In this document: piece after piece, positions 6,558 through 14,267 of the stretch
Layout: each line of letters starts with the position of its first letter
How positions within the stretch are numbered: position 1 is the stretch's first letter
Source of the DNA: Saprospiraceae bacterium
GTDB lineage: Bacteria; Bacteroidota; Bacteroidia; Chitinophagales; Saprospiraceae
DNA length: 64,000 nucleotides
Reading direction: 5' to 3'
Assembly: GCA_019638385.1 (NCBI GenBank)
Contig: JAHBTW010000017.1
Location: forward strand, 1-64,000
Notes under the pieces: generated by a model
The model's input: the letters and a program-made list of their open reading frames with translations, nothing else
Databases searched by the model: none
Told to the model about the DNA's origin: nothing
Made by a program: the position numbers and the translations under genes

Positions 6558-8104
6558 CTTACATAGAATACGCTCCCGGGTGCGGCCCCACGAGCGGCGG
6601 CAGCGGCGGCACTACGGGCAGTCCGGGGAATGTCTTCAACCCATCGGGCAACTGGTTTGGCAGCGGCGGCGGCTCGAACGGAAGCGGCGGAGTAAGTGGC
6701 GCACCTTCTACTAACTCCATTCACACGCATCCTTTCCTCGCAGCCTTATGGCAGCACTGTGTTCAGGTAGAACTGGCCGCAAACGGAGAAAACCCCGGGT
6801 TCAGTTTTACGCCGGAACAACTTCAGCAATGCCAACAGTTGACGTTGATGGTCTCCCAATTACTCATTACTCCTGACCATCTGGCCTGGCTTGTCCAAAA
6901 CGACCTTACTGCATTTCAGGCTATTGCCAATTATCTGGCCTCCCCCAATCTCACCGCTTTTGAACGGCAGGCGCTCAGTGCTTATGCCGCACTTGTAGCC
7001 ACCGGACAAACCACGCTCCCACTGCGTCAGTTTATGACGCTGTACTCCTTGGTGTACCAGCAGCTTACACCTGCATTGGGCTTAACCGCAGATGAGGCTT
7101 TTCATTTGCTGGGCGAGGACAATGGGGCATTGGCACAGGAGATAAAACTGTTTTTAGAGGAAGCCGCATCAACACAAGACCAAGCTGAAATAGAAGCGGC
7201 GCAGGTCGCTGCCAATATTTTGATTGATCTTTCCATGGTGAATCGGGAAAACGGCCCCTTTGACATTGCATACCAAGGTGTCATGGATCAGTTTGCTCCT
7301 TTGTTTCCAGAGGAGCAGTTGGATGAATGCTGTATAGGTGCCAATCCTTTCACTGATGGTGTAAGGCTTTATCTCAACGCTCGCGAAGAGGCTTTCATGT
7401 TAAGGACTGCCAACCCCGGCTGGTCGGAGAGGAAAATTTGGCTCGAGGCATTTAAAAGAGCCTATCTTGATGCGACTCACACCGCCTTGGACATTCTCGG
7501 GCTGTTTCCCGGATTAGGTGAACCGGCCGATCTTATAAACGGGGTTCTTTACACCATTGAAGGCGATGGTACAAATGCCCTGCTGAGTTACGGGGCTGCC
7601 ATACCATTTGCCGGATGGGTAGCTACCGGCGCCAAATATGCTACCATCCTCATTAAGATAGGCAATAAAACCTACAAGCTCAAAAACTATGTGGATGCTG
7701 CCGGAAAAGTATATTTTTCGCACCAAGGCAAGCTCAGGAAAATTTTGGGCATGGGACCCGCCGCCTCCGATCTCAGACAGGCGCATCATATTGTGCCGGA
7801 AGCACTATGGGAAAATCCGCTTGTTCAAAAAGCCGCCAAGTCAGGCGATGGAAGCAAGGTCTTCCACATGAATGGGCCACACAATGGGGTACCGGTACCG
7901 AATACAAGGCATAATGGGAGCCATCCTGCATACAGTCAAGAAATTGAAGCCGAATTACTTAGATGGGATGACGCATACCCAAACGCAACTCCCGATCAAG
8001 CTGCTCAAAGGCTCCGCCAATGGCAGCAGACATTAAAAAGTCAAATAGAAAACAGTACCCAGCACATAAATGATATTATTCCACCTCAAATACCACCTTT
8101 ATAG
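6479..8104 (+). CDS. Orphan polymorphic toxin with pre-toxin region and C-terminal AHH nuclease
   Basis: A frame of 541 residues. Residues about 30-80 are Gly/Ser/Thr-rich linker, followed by a helical region. Residues about 340-390 read ALDILGLFPGLGEPADLING and IPFAGWVATGAKYA, the short pre-toxin segment often found before toxin tips. The C-terminus has QAHHIVPEALW (about 433-443) and NTRHNGSHPAYS, the signature of the AHH family of HNH/EndoVII-fold nucleases, so DNA or RNA cleavage is expected. No RHS repeats or delivery domains remain. GTG at 6479 is the frame's first start but lies inside the palindrome array, so the start is uncertain. The immunity gene follows after a conserved hairpin. 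Confidence 0.8.
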   Translation: MIKAALRARQSQTAGCRRFKLPPPSGAYIEYAPGCGPTSGGSGGTTGSPGNVFNPSGNWFGSGGGSNGSGGVSGAPSTNSIHTHPFLAALWQHCVQVELAANGENPGFSFTPEQLQQCQQLTLMVSQLLITPDHLAWLVQNDLTAFQAIANYLASPNLTAFERQALSAYAALVATGQTTLPLRQFMTLYSLVYQQLTPALGLTADEAFHLLGEDNGALAQEIKLFLEEAASTQDQAEIEAAQVAANILIDLSMVNRENGPFDIAYQGVMDQFAPLFPEEQLDECCIGANPFTDGVRLYLNAREEAFMLRTANPGWSERKIWLEAFKRAYLDATHTALDILGLFPGLGEPADLINGVLYTIEGDGTNALLSYGAAIPFAGWVATGAKYATILIKIGNKTYKLKNYVDAAGKVYFSHQGKLRKILGMGPAASDLRQAHHIVPEALWENPLVQKAAKSGDGSKVFHMNGPHNGVPVPNTRHNGSHPAYSQEIEAELLRWDDAYPNATPDQAAQRLRQWQQTLKSQIENSTQHINDIIPPQIPPL

Positions 8105-8117
8105 TGATAACGATGAA

Positions 8118-8147
8118 GCAACGAAGCAAACAATTTAGCTTTGTTGC
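8118..8147 (+). promoter_or_regulatory. Toxin-immunity intercistronic hairpin, copy 1
   Basis: GCAACGAAGC (8118-8127) pairs with GCTTTGTTGC (8138-8147), with one G-U pair. It lies 13 bases after the toxin stop and 28 bases before the immunity start. The same structure recurs at 9044-9072. It could tune the toxin to immunity ratio or protect an mRNA end; this is inference. Confidence 0.55.
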
Positions 8148-8175
8148 CTTTTCTTCATTTTCAAAAACAAATGAT

Positions 8176-8874
8176 ATGAACTGGTATATTATTGCAAAAA
8201 CAACCAATTATCAGATTGCAGGTACAGCCGTGCCACAAACGGAAGCACTGCCAACCGACAAGCCTTATTCAATATCCGTTTACAATGATTACAAGCGAAG
8301 TCCAGCACCCGAAAATCTTTTCGTACCCAAGTTCAAGCTCCGCTACAGGGCTAAGCTTATAGATTTGACCAATGTCGGTTTTCTTGGATTCCCAACTCAA
8401 TCCATCATTTCTGAAAATTTTTTATCTGTATTGAAAAACTTCCATAGCCCTCCATATCAGGCATTCCCAACAAGTGTATTTGATAGAAAAGGAATAGAGC
8501 ATCCTTACTTTGTGTTCATGCAAAATGCGCCACAATTTCATGTAACAGATTATGCCCGTTCGGTATTTTCCAGAATTGCCGGAATGAAGGAAAACGGATA
8601 CGAGTATATTTTTGAAGACTTTCAAGCGTCTGGTTTTGATGAGGTTTTGCAGCTAAAAGGGGTGGATGCAAGTGCATTGTACATCAAGGAAGACATTGAA
8701 TGGGATTTTTTCCTGCTTGCCGCGCCCCCTTTTCTTTGGATGGTTAACGAAAAAGTAGCTGAGGCACTCCGGACCGCCAACATCACAGGCATCTGCCTTA
8801 TCCCTTTCCAGCAGGGCGACGACTTTGTTTACGAACGACTGTTTGCCAAAGCTCAACGCATTGAAGGAACATAA
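8176..8874 (+). CDS. Immunity protein candidate for the AHH nuclease (Imm11/Imm43-like)
   Basis: A protein of 232 residues without a signal peptide, fitting a cytoplasmic antidote to a nuclease. The start MNWYIIAKTTN is chosen because the downstream paralogue begins MNWYILRHSMN; the frame is open further upstream but that part crosses the hairpin. Conserved between paralogues are PNFKLEYRAKLTDL-like, the W-D-F-F-L-L block, and PFLWMVNEKVA followed by NITGICLIPFQQGDDFV. The last block resembles the C-terminal part of DUF1629/Imm11-type immunity proteins. Family naming is tentative; the immunity role follows from placement. Confidence 0.65.
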   Translation: MNWYIIAKTTNYQIAGTAVPQTEALPTDKPYSISVYNDYKRSPAPENLFVPKFKLRYRAKLIDLTNVGFLGFPTQSIISENFLSVLKNFHSPPYQAFPTSVFDRKGIEHPYFVFMQNAPQFHVTDYARSVFSRIAGMKENGYEYIFEDFQASGFDEVLQLKGVDASALYIKEDIEWDFFLLAAPPFLWMVNEKVAEALRTANITGICLIPFQQGDDFVYERLFAKAQRIEGT

Positions 8875-8904
8875 GAAAGAAATGGAAAGTTGGTTTTATA
8901 TTTC

Positions 8905-9030
8905 CCCAATGCCACTCCAGATCAAGCGGCACAAAGCCTGCGAACTTGGCAGCAGGCATTAAAAAATCAAATAGAAAACAGCACTCACAATATAAACGAC
9001 ATCATTCCTCCTCAAATACCACCTTTATAG
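8905..9030 (+). pseudogene. Duplicated last 41 codons of the AHH toxin
   Basis: In frame, this reads NATPDQAAQSLRTWQQALKN and then QIENSTHNINDIIPPQIPPL plus a stop, nearly the same as the last residues of the toxin ending at 8104. No AHH motif remains. It shows that the toxin-immunity unit was duplicated in tandem, and that the second toxin copy lost all but its tail. Confidence 0.85.
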
Positions 9031-9043
9031 TGATAACGATGAA

Positions 9044-9072
9044 GCAACAAAGCGATTTTTTAGCTTTGTTGC
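9044..9072 (+). promoter_or_regulatory. Toxin-immunity intercistronic hairpin, copy 2
   Basis: GCAACAAAGC (9044-9053) pairs perfectly with GCTTTGTTGC (9063-9072). Same place, stem length and 3' arm as the copy at 8118-8147; the single base difference in the 5' arm turns a G-U pair into A-U. It is followed by TTCTTCTTC and the immunity start at 9109. Confidence 0.55.
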
Positions 9073-9108
9073 TTCTTCTTCAACAATCTCTCATCTAAAT
9101 AAAATGAT

Positions 9109-9813
9109 ATGAACTGGTATATTTTAAGACATTCTATGAATAGCAAAGTTATGGGGAGCCCACTTATACAGGTACGCGGGCTACACTCCGCAGAAATCCC
9201 ATATAGAGATGATATTGCAAAATATTTGTATGAACCTATTCCGGGGAATATAAAAGTTCCCAATTTCAAATTAGAATACAGGGCAAAGCTAACAGATTTG
9301 ATTAAACATGGAGGGGATTTCGATACTGCATGCTTGCTACTCAACCAAAGACTGCTGGAAATACTTACCCTTTTTCATACTCCAACACAAAGGGTATTTC
9401 CCACCTGCGTTATTGATCGAAAGAATAATTCGCATCCGTATTATATGCTGATGCAAAATGGACAATTCGACATCGTAGATTATAATCGTTCCATTTTTCG
9501 GGGCATTAAAGAAATGATTGTCAAAGAAAATGGATTTGAATATGTGTATGAGGATTTTAAGGCAAATAACTTTGAAGACCGACGCGATCGAAGAGGTATT
9601 GGCGCTGTAGAGTTGTACATCAGAGACGACATTAAATGGGATTTTTTCCTGTTGGGTAATACCCCTTTTCTATGGATGGTCAATGAAAAAGTAGCCGATG
9701 CGCTCCAGACAGTCAATATCACCGGCATCTGCCTCATCCCGTTTCAGCAGGGGGATGATTTTGTAAATGACGACATTGTTTCTAAAGCGATGCGTGCGGA
9801 AGGATTAAAATGA
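9109..9813 (+). CDS. Second immunity paralogue (Imm11/Imm43-like), orphan
   Basis: A protein of 234 residues, clearly paralogous to 8176-8874: MNWYIL start, NFKLEYRAKLTDL, CVIDRKNNSHPYYMLMQNG, IKWDFFLL and FLWMVNEKVADALQTVNITG. It is more AT-rich in its first half. Its cognate toxin survives only as the 41-codon tail just upstream, so this is an orphan immunity gene, either retained against toxins of neighbouring strains or decaying. The differences between paralogues lie mainly in the N-terminal two thirds, as expected if each fits a different nuclease variant. Confidence 0.7.
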   Translation: MNWYILRHSMNSKVMGSPLIQVRGLHSAEIPYRDDIAKYLYEPIPGNIKVPNFKLEYRAKLTDLIKHGGDFDTACLLLNQRLLEILTLFHTPTQRVFPTCVIDRKNNSHPYYMLMQNGQFDIVDYNRSIFRGIKEMIVKENGFEYVYEDFKANNFEDRRDRRGIGAVELYIRDDIKWDFFLLGNTPFLWMVNEKVADALQTVNITGICLIPFQQGDDFVNDDIVSKAMRAEGLK

Positions 9814-9877
9814 TTGGCGGCATTTTCACTAAATGGATGAGATTGCTTATTTTCACCACCACAAAAAACTACATCTT

Positions 9878-10900
9878 ATGCGCAAACTTCTTCCCATTAT
9901 CCTTTCCCTTTTTTGCCTCCCCCTTTTTGCCGGGATAGAGGTAGAGTATGCCTTGCTGGTGGACGAGGACGTGCCCGAGGTCATGCTTCAATTCCTGCCG
10001 CAGCGCATCTTCATCGGCATTCATGAGAAGGATGTGATCGTGCGCGGCGAGTACATGGGCGGGCGGGCTGCCGATTACGACCTGCATCCCGCCGGCGATG
10101 CCTTCTGGTACCAATGCCGGGGCAAAGACGAGGCCATACAGCAACCGTTCACCGGCGCTACCGATATCATCTACACGGACGACCCGCCCGTTACCATCGC
10201 AGACCTGCCCTGCAAACGCGCCATCGCCATTGTGGACGGCGACAGCATAGACATCTACTACACCGACGTCTTCGGGGTGGACTTCTGCCAGATAGCTGCG
10301 ATCCGGGGCTTTGCCATGTACTACTCCAAAACGGTTAACGGTCTGGAGGTCACTTATCAGGCCGTGCGCTTCAAACCCGGCAATTTTCCTCCCGCCATGT
10401 TCGACCTGTCCACCCGCAGGATCACGCCCTACAAACCGCCTAAGGAAGACAGGTACAACGCCCGGAGCAAATTCTTTATCGGCAAACCTGCACCGGCCAT
10501 TACAGGGCGCACGCTTTCCGGCAAAAACATTGATGCCGAGTATCTTCAAGGCAAGGTGGTAGCGCTCAATTTCTGGTTCACTACCTGCCCGCCCTGCCGC
10601 CAGGAAATCCCTGTACTCAATGTGCTGGCCGCCCGTCATGCTGTCCGCGAAGATGTGGTGTTTATCGGAATTGCTTTAGATGATGAGTACCGCCTGGCGC
10701 GGTTTTTAGAAAATACGCCGTTTATATATAACATCATTCCCAGCGGCTCCACCGCTGCTTCCCGGCATAGAGTGAATGCTTACCCCACCAATATCGTCAT
10801 AGACCGGCAAGGCAATATCGCCGAGTATATCGTGGGCTTTGCAGAGGATATAGATCAGCGCTTAGATGCGGCTATTCGGAAGGCTTTGCAAAAGAAATAA
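9878..10900 (+). CDS. Exported TlpA-like thioredoxin-fold protein
   Basis: A protein of 340 residues starting MRKLLPIILSLFCLPLFAG, a clear signal peptide; the frame is open 15 codons upstream but that would bury it. The first about 200 residues have no family I recognise. From about residue 205 (GKPAPAITGRTLSGKNID) the C-terminal part is a thioredoxin/AhpC-TSA domain with FWFTTCPPCRQEIPVLN, active site CPPC, and the cis-Pro motif AYPTNIVID. It probably acts as a periplasmic thiol-disulfide oxidoreductase. The N-terminal extension is typical of Bacteroidota TlpA-like proteins. The toxin island ends just before it. Confidence 0.85.
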   Translation: MRKLLPIILSLFCLPLFAGIEVEYALLVDEDVPEVMLQFLPQRIFIGIHEKDVIVRGEYMGGRAADYDLHPAGDAFWYQCRGKDEAIQQPFTGATDIIYTDDPPVTIADLPCKRAIAIVDGDSIDIYYTDVFGVDFCQIAAIRGFAMYYSKTVNGLEVTYQAVRFKPGNFPPAMFDLSTRRITPYKPPKEDRYNARSKFFIGKPAPAITGRTLSGKNIDAEYLQGKVVALNFWFTTCPPCRQEIPVLNVLAARHAVREDVVFIGIALDDEYRLARFLENTPFIYNIIPSGSTAASRHRVNAYPTNIVIDRQGNIAEYIVGFAEDIDQRLDAAIRKALQKK

Positions 10901-11008
10901 ATGAAGATTTGTTTGGCCGCTGCGCAAACGGGCAGAGGGCATTCCTCCTTCGCTCGCTCCGGCGAGCTTCGGCGGATGAAAAGGGCAGAGCGCTTAGCGT
11001 GCTGCGGC

Positions 11009-11701
11009 TCACTCCCGGTCTAAAAAATTGCGCCGGCGCTCGGCCTTTGTTTTTTCAAACACATCGCGCTCGAAGAAGTACGGCTCGTCCAATGACTTGG
11101 GTTCCTCTTCCCAGGAGTAGCGCGGCGGTTGCTCGTCGGTTTCTTTTTTGTTTTTAAACCAAAAGGCCGTGAATATCCCGACTACTGCGCCCAACAGGTG
11201 GCTCTCCCAGGAAATGCCTTCCTCGCCCGGAAAAATGCCCATAAACATAGAGCCGTAGTACATCAGCACGATGAGCGCCAGGATAATGGACTTGATGTTG
11301 CGCCGGAAAATGCCGCTCCAAAATATAAATGCCACTAAGCCATATACCACGCCGCTGGCGCCCACATGCCATACCGAGCGCCCGAAGGTCCACACCGCAG
11401 CGCCGGTGAGCAAATAGATCATGGCAAACGAAGACCAGGCGATGCGCCGGTAGAAGTAAAAAAGAATAAACGTGAGGGCCAATAGCGGCGGCAAATTGGA
11501 AAACAAGTGCCCCCAACTGCCGTGCAACAGCGGCGCCGCCACAATGCCTTGCAGTCCTTCTGTATGCCTCGGATAAATACCCCACGACAAAGGCGGGAAA
11601 CCGGTGACGACCCTCAAAAGATGCAGCGTTGCGGTGGTGGCGCCGAGTTGAAGGGCAAAAACCAAACTGTGCCGAAAACGGCCGGGACGTTTGTTTTCCA
11701 T
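11009..11701 (-). CDS. Rhomboid-family intramembrane serine protease
   Basis: A protein of 230 residues with about six hydrophobic segments. HGSWGHLFSN (60-69) is the rhomboid HxxxH-N motif, GASG (114-117) holds the catalytic Ser116, and ESHLLGAVVG (166-175) holds the catalytic His168, so the Ser-His dyad is complete. Such enzymes cleave membrane proteins inside the bilayer; the substrate is unknown. The C-terminal 45 residues are a charged cytoplasmic tail. It lies downstream of pfkA on the same strand, 54 bases away, so co-transcription is possible. Confidence 0.9.
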   Translation of the reverse strand: MENKRPGRFRHSLVFALQLGATTATLHLLRVVTGFPPLSWGIYPRHTEGLQGIVAAPLLHGSWGHLFSNLPPLLALTFILFYFYRRIAWSSFAMIYLLTGAAVWTFGRSVWHVGASGVVYGLVAFIFWSGIFRRNIKSIILALIVLMYYGSMFMGIFPGEEGISWESHLLGAVVGIFTAFWFKNKKETDEQPPRYSWEEEPKSLDEPYFFERDVFEKTKAERRRNFLDRE

Positions 11702-11755
11702 AGTGGTGGCAGTTGTAGCGCCTGTTGTTTGGGGGCAGGCGCTATGCCCTTCCCG

Positions 11756-12730
11756 TCAGGCCAATACTTTAACCATTTTCAGTATGCTCGGGTTTATTTC
11801 AAAGTTGTGTTTGATGGCCTGTTCAAAGGGCGTGTAAACAATCTGGCGGTTGATCTCTCCGATCATCACACCCCGTTGGCCTTCCAAGAGTGCATACACC
11901 GCCGACATGCCCATACGGCCGGCCCGCACGCGCTCCATGCAGGTGGGGCGGCCGCCGCGCTGTACATGGCCCAATACCGTTACTTTAACGTCCACCGGAT
12001 TGGTGAGGCGTTTCTTCACTTCTTCCGCCACCTGGAAAGCGCCGCCGGCATCGTCGCCTTCGGCTACCACCACAATGCTCGAATTTTTCTTTTTGGTAAA
12101 ACCATCTTCCAGACGGGCCACTAAGTCGTCCAAATCGGTGTGAAACTCCGGTATCAAAATGTCCTCCGCCCCGGTAGCCAGGCCCGACAGCAGCGCGATG
12201 AACCCGGCGTCGCGGCCCATCACTTCCACAAAAAACAAGCGGCCGTGCGCGTTGGCGGTGTCTTTTATGTTGTCAATGGCAGCCATGGCCGTATTGATGG
12301 CGGTATCGTATCCGATGGTATAATCGGTGCCGTAGAGGTCGTTGTCTATGGTGCCGGGGCATCCCACAATGGCGAGGTCGGGGTATTCCTGCATAAAAAC
12401 ATTGGCGCCGGTAAAGGTGCCGTCGCCGCCGATGGCTACCAAACCGTCTATGCCCCTAGCCTTGAGGTGTTCGTAGGCTTTGCGCCGTCCTTCTGCGGTG
12501 CGAAAATCAGCGCTGCGCGCCGACAGGAGAATGGTGCCGCCCAACTGAATGATGTTGCTCACCGAGTGGCCGTTCATTTCAACAAAGTCATTTTCGATCA
12601 GCCCCTGAAAACCGCGATAGATACCGCTCACCTGCAAGCCTTCGTAGAGGGCCGTGCGCACCACGGCGCGAATGCACGCGTTCATGCCGGGTGAATCGCC
12701 GCCGGAGGTGAATACTGCGATGTGTTTCAT
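11756..12730 (-). CDS. pfkA: ATP-dependent 6-phosphofructokinase
   Basis: A protein of 324 residues, normal for bacterial PfkA. It phosphorylates fructose 6-phosphate to fructose 1,6-bisphosphate in glycolysis. Motifs in order: TSGGDSPGMNA (ATP site, residues 8-18), RGFQGLI, GGDGTFTGA, PGTIDNDLYGTDYTIGYDTA (catalytic Asp in TIDND), MGRDAGFIA, IPE and VLGHVQRGG. All key residues are present, and the Gly of GGDGT suggests ATP rather than pyrophosphate as donor. Upstream lies only an intergenic repeat, with no clear -7 box. Confidence 0.96.
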   Translation of the reverse strand: MKHIAVFTSGGDSPGMNACIRAVVRTALYEGLQVSGIYRGFQGLIENDFVEMNGHSVSNIIQLGGTILLSARSADFRTAEGRRKAYEHLKARGIDGLVAIGGDGTFTGANVFMQEYPDLAIVGCPGTIDNDLYGTDYTIGYDTAINTAMAAIDNIKDTANAHGRLFFVEVMGRDAGFIALLSGLATGAEDILIPEFHTDLDDLVARLEDGFTKKKNSSIVVVAEGDDAGGAFQVAEEVKKRLTNPVDVKVTVLGHVQRGGRPTCMERVRAGRMGMSAVYALLEGQRGVMIGEINRQIVYTPFEQAIKHNFEINPSILKMVKVLA

Positions 12731-12742
12731 GCTTTTTTGTTT

Positions 12743-12776
12743 TAGCTACGAGCTATTAATTGTGAGCTACGAGTTT
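12743..12776. repeat. Dispersed intergenic repeat TAGCTACGAG
   Basis: TAGCTACGAGCTATTAATTG is followed by TGAGCTACGAGTTT, two units of an AGCTACGAG-like word. Variants occur at about 21109-21128, 23157-23180 and 60297-60354, always just outside genes. A small separate hairpin, CCACGCC/GGCGTGG, lies at 12793-12808. Confidence 0.5.
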
Positions 12777-12846
12777 CCTATATATACTCGAACCACGCCC
12801 TGGCGTGGTCGCAGCTTTTTGTTATGACCTGATTAGTTGCCGGCGA

Positions 12847-13539
12847 TCACCGAAGGTATCTGCGTTGTACCAATTGCACAAAATCCTGCGCCGTTTCCAC
12901 GCGCTCTTCCTGGAGCCAGTCGTACTGTTCTGCCAGATTGACCAACAGCCCTTTGGCCTCGTCCATGTCTTCAAACCGGTCGAGCGTGCGCACGCTTTCA
13001 TTGAAAGCGTTTTGGTCTTTTCCGAACAGATCGTTGATGTACAGCAGGCGGTCGTTGATGGCAAATGCCTTGGTGAGATCGGCAATAGGCTGTGCGCTGA
13101 GCTTATCGGAAAGGTCGGAGCCTGATTTTCGGTTGAACAGGCTGGAATACGCAGAAGCGGACCTTGAAGTCGTGGGCGCTTTGGGCGGCTGGGGCGCCGG
13201 TTTAGGCGGCGCCGGGGCAGGCGTTTCCACTTTCGGCGAGGGGGGCGGGACCGTTTGTACCGGTTTCGGCGGCGGGGCTACTACGGTCGGGGTTTCTCTC
13301 GGCGGAGCGGGCGTGGGGGGCGCTACAACGGGGCGCGGTTGCGGCTGCGGCGCCGGCGGCGCAATCGGCTGTTGTGCAGGCTGCCCTTGCTGTAATGCTA
13401 AAAATACTTCGTACAATTGCCGGATGTAGCCGAGCATCAGATCGCGTTCGATGGGCGAAATGGTACCCGGCGTCGCGTTTATGTTGCGCCACATCGCGTT
13501 GATTTTCTCAAGGAGAATCTGTGCTTGTTGGAAATTCAT
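12847..13539 (-). CDS. Conserved-looking protein with proline-rich linker, unknown function
   Basis: A protein of 230 residues from MNFQQAQILLEKINAMW; the longer frame's first 14 codons overlap the promoter region and are unlikely to be used. The N-terminal helical part (about 1-55) and C-terminal helical part (about 150-230, AFAINDRLLYINDLFGKDQN, then FNESVRTLDRFEDMDEAKGL) are joined by about 90 residues of Pro/Ala/Thr linker with PAPPKPAPQPPKAP-type runs. The C-terminal block is a pattern I associate with uncharacterised Bacteroidota proteins. No signal peptide. It is divergent from thymidine kinase with facing promoter boxes. Confidence 0.75.
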   Translation of the reverse strand: MNFQQAQILLEKINAMWRNINATPGTISPIERDLMLGYIRQLYEVFLALQQGQPAQQPIAPPAPQPQPRPVVAPPTPAPPRETPTVVAPPPKPVQTVPPPSPKVETPAPAPPKPAPQPPKAPTTSRSASAYSSLFNRKSGSDLSDKLSAQPIADLTKAFAINDRLLYINDLFGKDQNAFNESVRTLDRFEDMDEAKGLLVNLAEQYDWLQEERVETAQDFVQLVQRRYLR

Positions 13540-13589
13540 GAAATAAAGAAGTTGATTGTCAAAATGTTGCAAACTAAACATTGCGGGCG

Positions 13590-13607
13590 CAAATATATTT
13601 AAGTTTG
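13590..13607. promoter_or_regulatory. Divergent -7 boxes between the proline-rich protein gene and tdk
   Basis: Minus strand: TATATTTG (complement of 13590-13597) faces the gene ending at 12847, about 50 bases before its ATG. Plus strand: TAAGTTTG (13600-13607) faces tdk, about 52 bases before its ATG. Both match the Bacteroidota consensus TAnnTTTG and are only 2 bases apart, so polymerases could exclude each other. No strong -33 TTTG is seen for either. Confidence 0.6.
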
Positions 13608-13658
13608 CCGGATTGCGAATCTTCCTCTAACTTAGCTTTTAGTGAAATTATTATTCCA

Positions 13659-14246
13659 ATGTTTCTCGAACCACACTTCAAAGGACAGCGCAGCGGGTGG
13701 ATAGAAGTCATCTGCGGCTCCATGTTTTCGGGCAAAACCGAAGAACTCATCCGGCGGCTCAAGCGCGCGAAAATTGCCAATCAACGGGTAGAGATTTTCA
13801 AACCGCGCTTAGATACCCGCTACGACGACAGCCGCGTGGTGTCGCACGATGCCAATTCCATTCTTTCCACCCCGATAGACCACTCTACCAAGCTGCTTAG
13901 CCTCGCGGAAGGATTCGAAGTGATCGGCATTGATGAAGCTCAGTTTTTCGACCTGGAACTGCCCACGGTGTGCCAGGAACTGGCCCTGCGCGGAACCCGC
14001 ATTATCGTGGCCGGATTAGATATGGACTATCGCGGCAAGCCCTTCGGCCCCATGCCGGATCTGCTGGCCGTGGCGGAATACATCACGAAAGTGCATGCCA
14101 TCTGCCCGCATTGCGGCAACCTCGCCACCCATTCCTATCGCCTTTCTCAAGACAAGTCAGATGTGCTCCTCGGCGAAAAAGACCACTACGAACCCCGCTG
14201 CCGCACCTGTTACAGCATGGGCAACATTCTGAGTTTGCACCCGTAA
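13659..14246 (+). CDS. tdk: Thymidine kinase
   Basis: A protein of 195 residues, normal for type II thymidine kinase. It phosphorylates thymidine to dTMP in the salvage pathway. Motifs: P-loop GSMFSGKTEELIRR (about 16-29), DSRVVSHD, IGIDEAQFF (Walker B with catalytic Glu), AGLDMDYRGKPFGPM, and the zinc lasso CPHCGN with CRTC (CxxC twice). Start ATG at 13659 gives the usual N-terminus before GWIEVICGSM; the frame is open upstream without sense. It has its own promoter box at 13600. Confidence 0.96.
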   Translation: MFLEPHFKGQRSGWIEVICGSMFSGKTEELIRRLKRAKIANQRVEIFKPRLDTRYDDSRVVSHDANSILSTPIDHSTKLLSLAEGFEVIGIDEAQFFDLELPTVCQELALRGTRIIVAGLDMDYRGKPFGPMPDLLAVAEYITKVHAICPHCGNLATHSYRLSQDKSDVLLGEKDHYEPRCRTCYSMGNILSLHP

Positions 14247-14267
14247 AGCAATGGATTTTTGAAATTC

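Noticed and set aside
10956..10975. Hairpin GCTCGC-TCC-GGCGAGC between the TlpA-like and rhomboid genes
   Set aside because: Short stem without T-tract; too weak to call a terminator.
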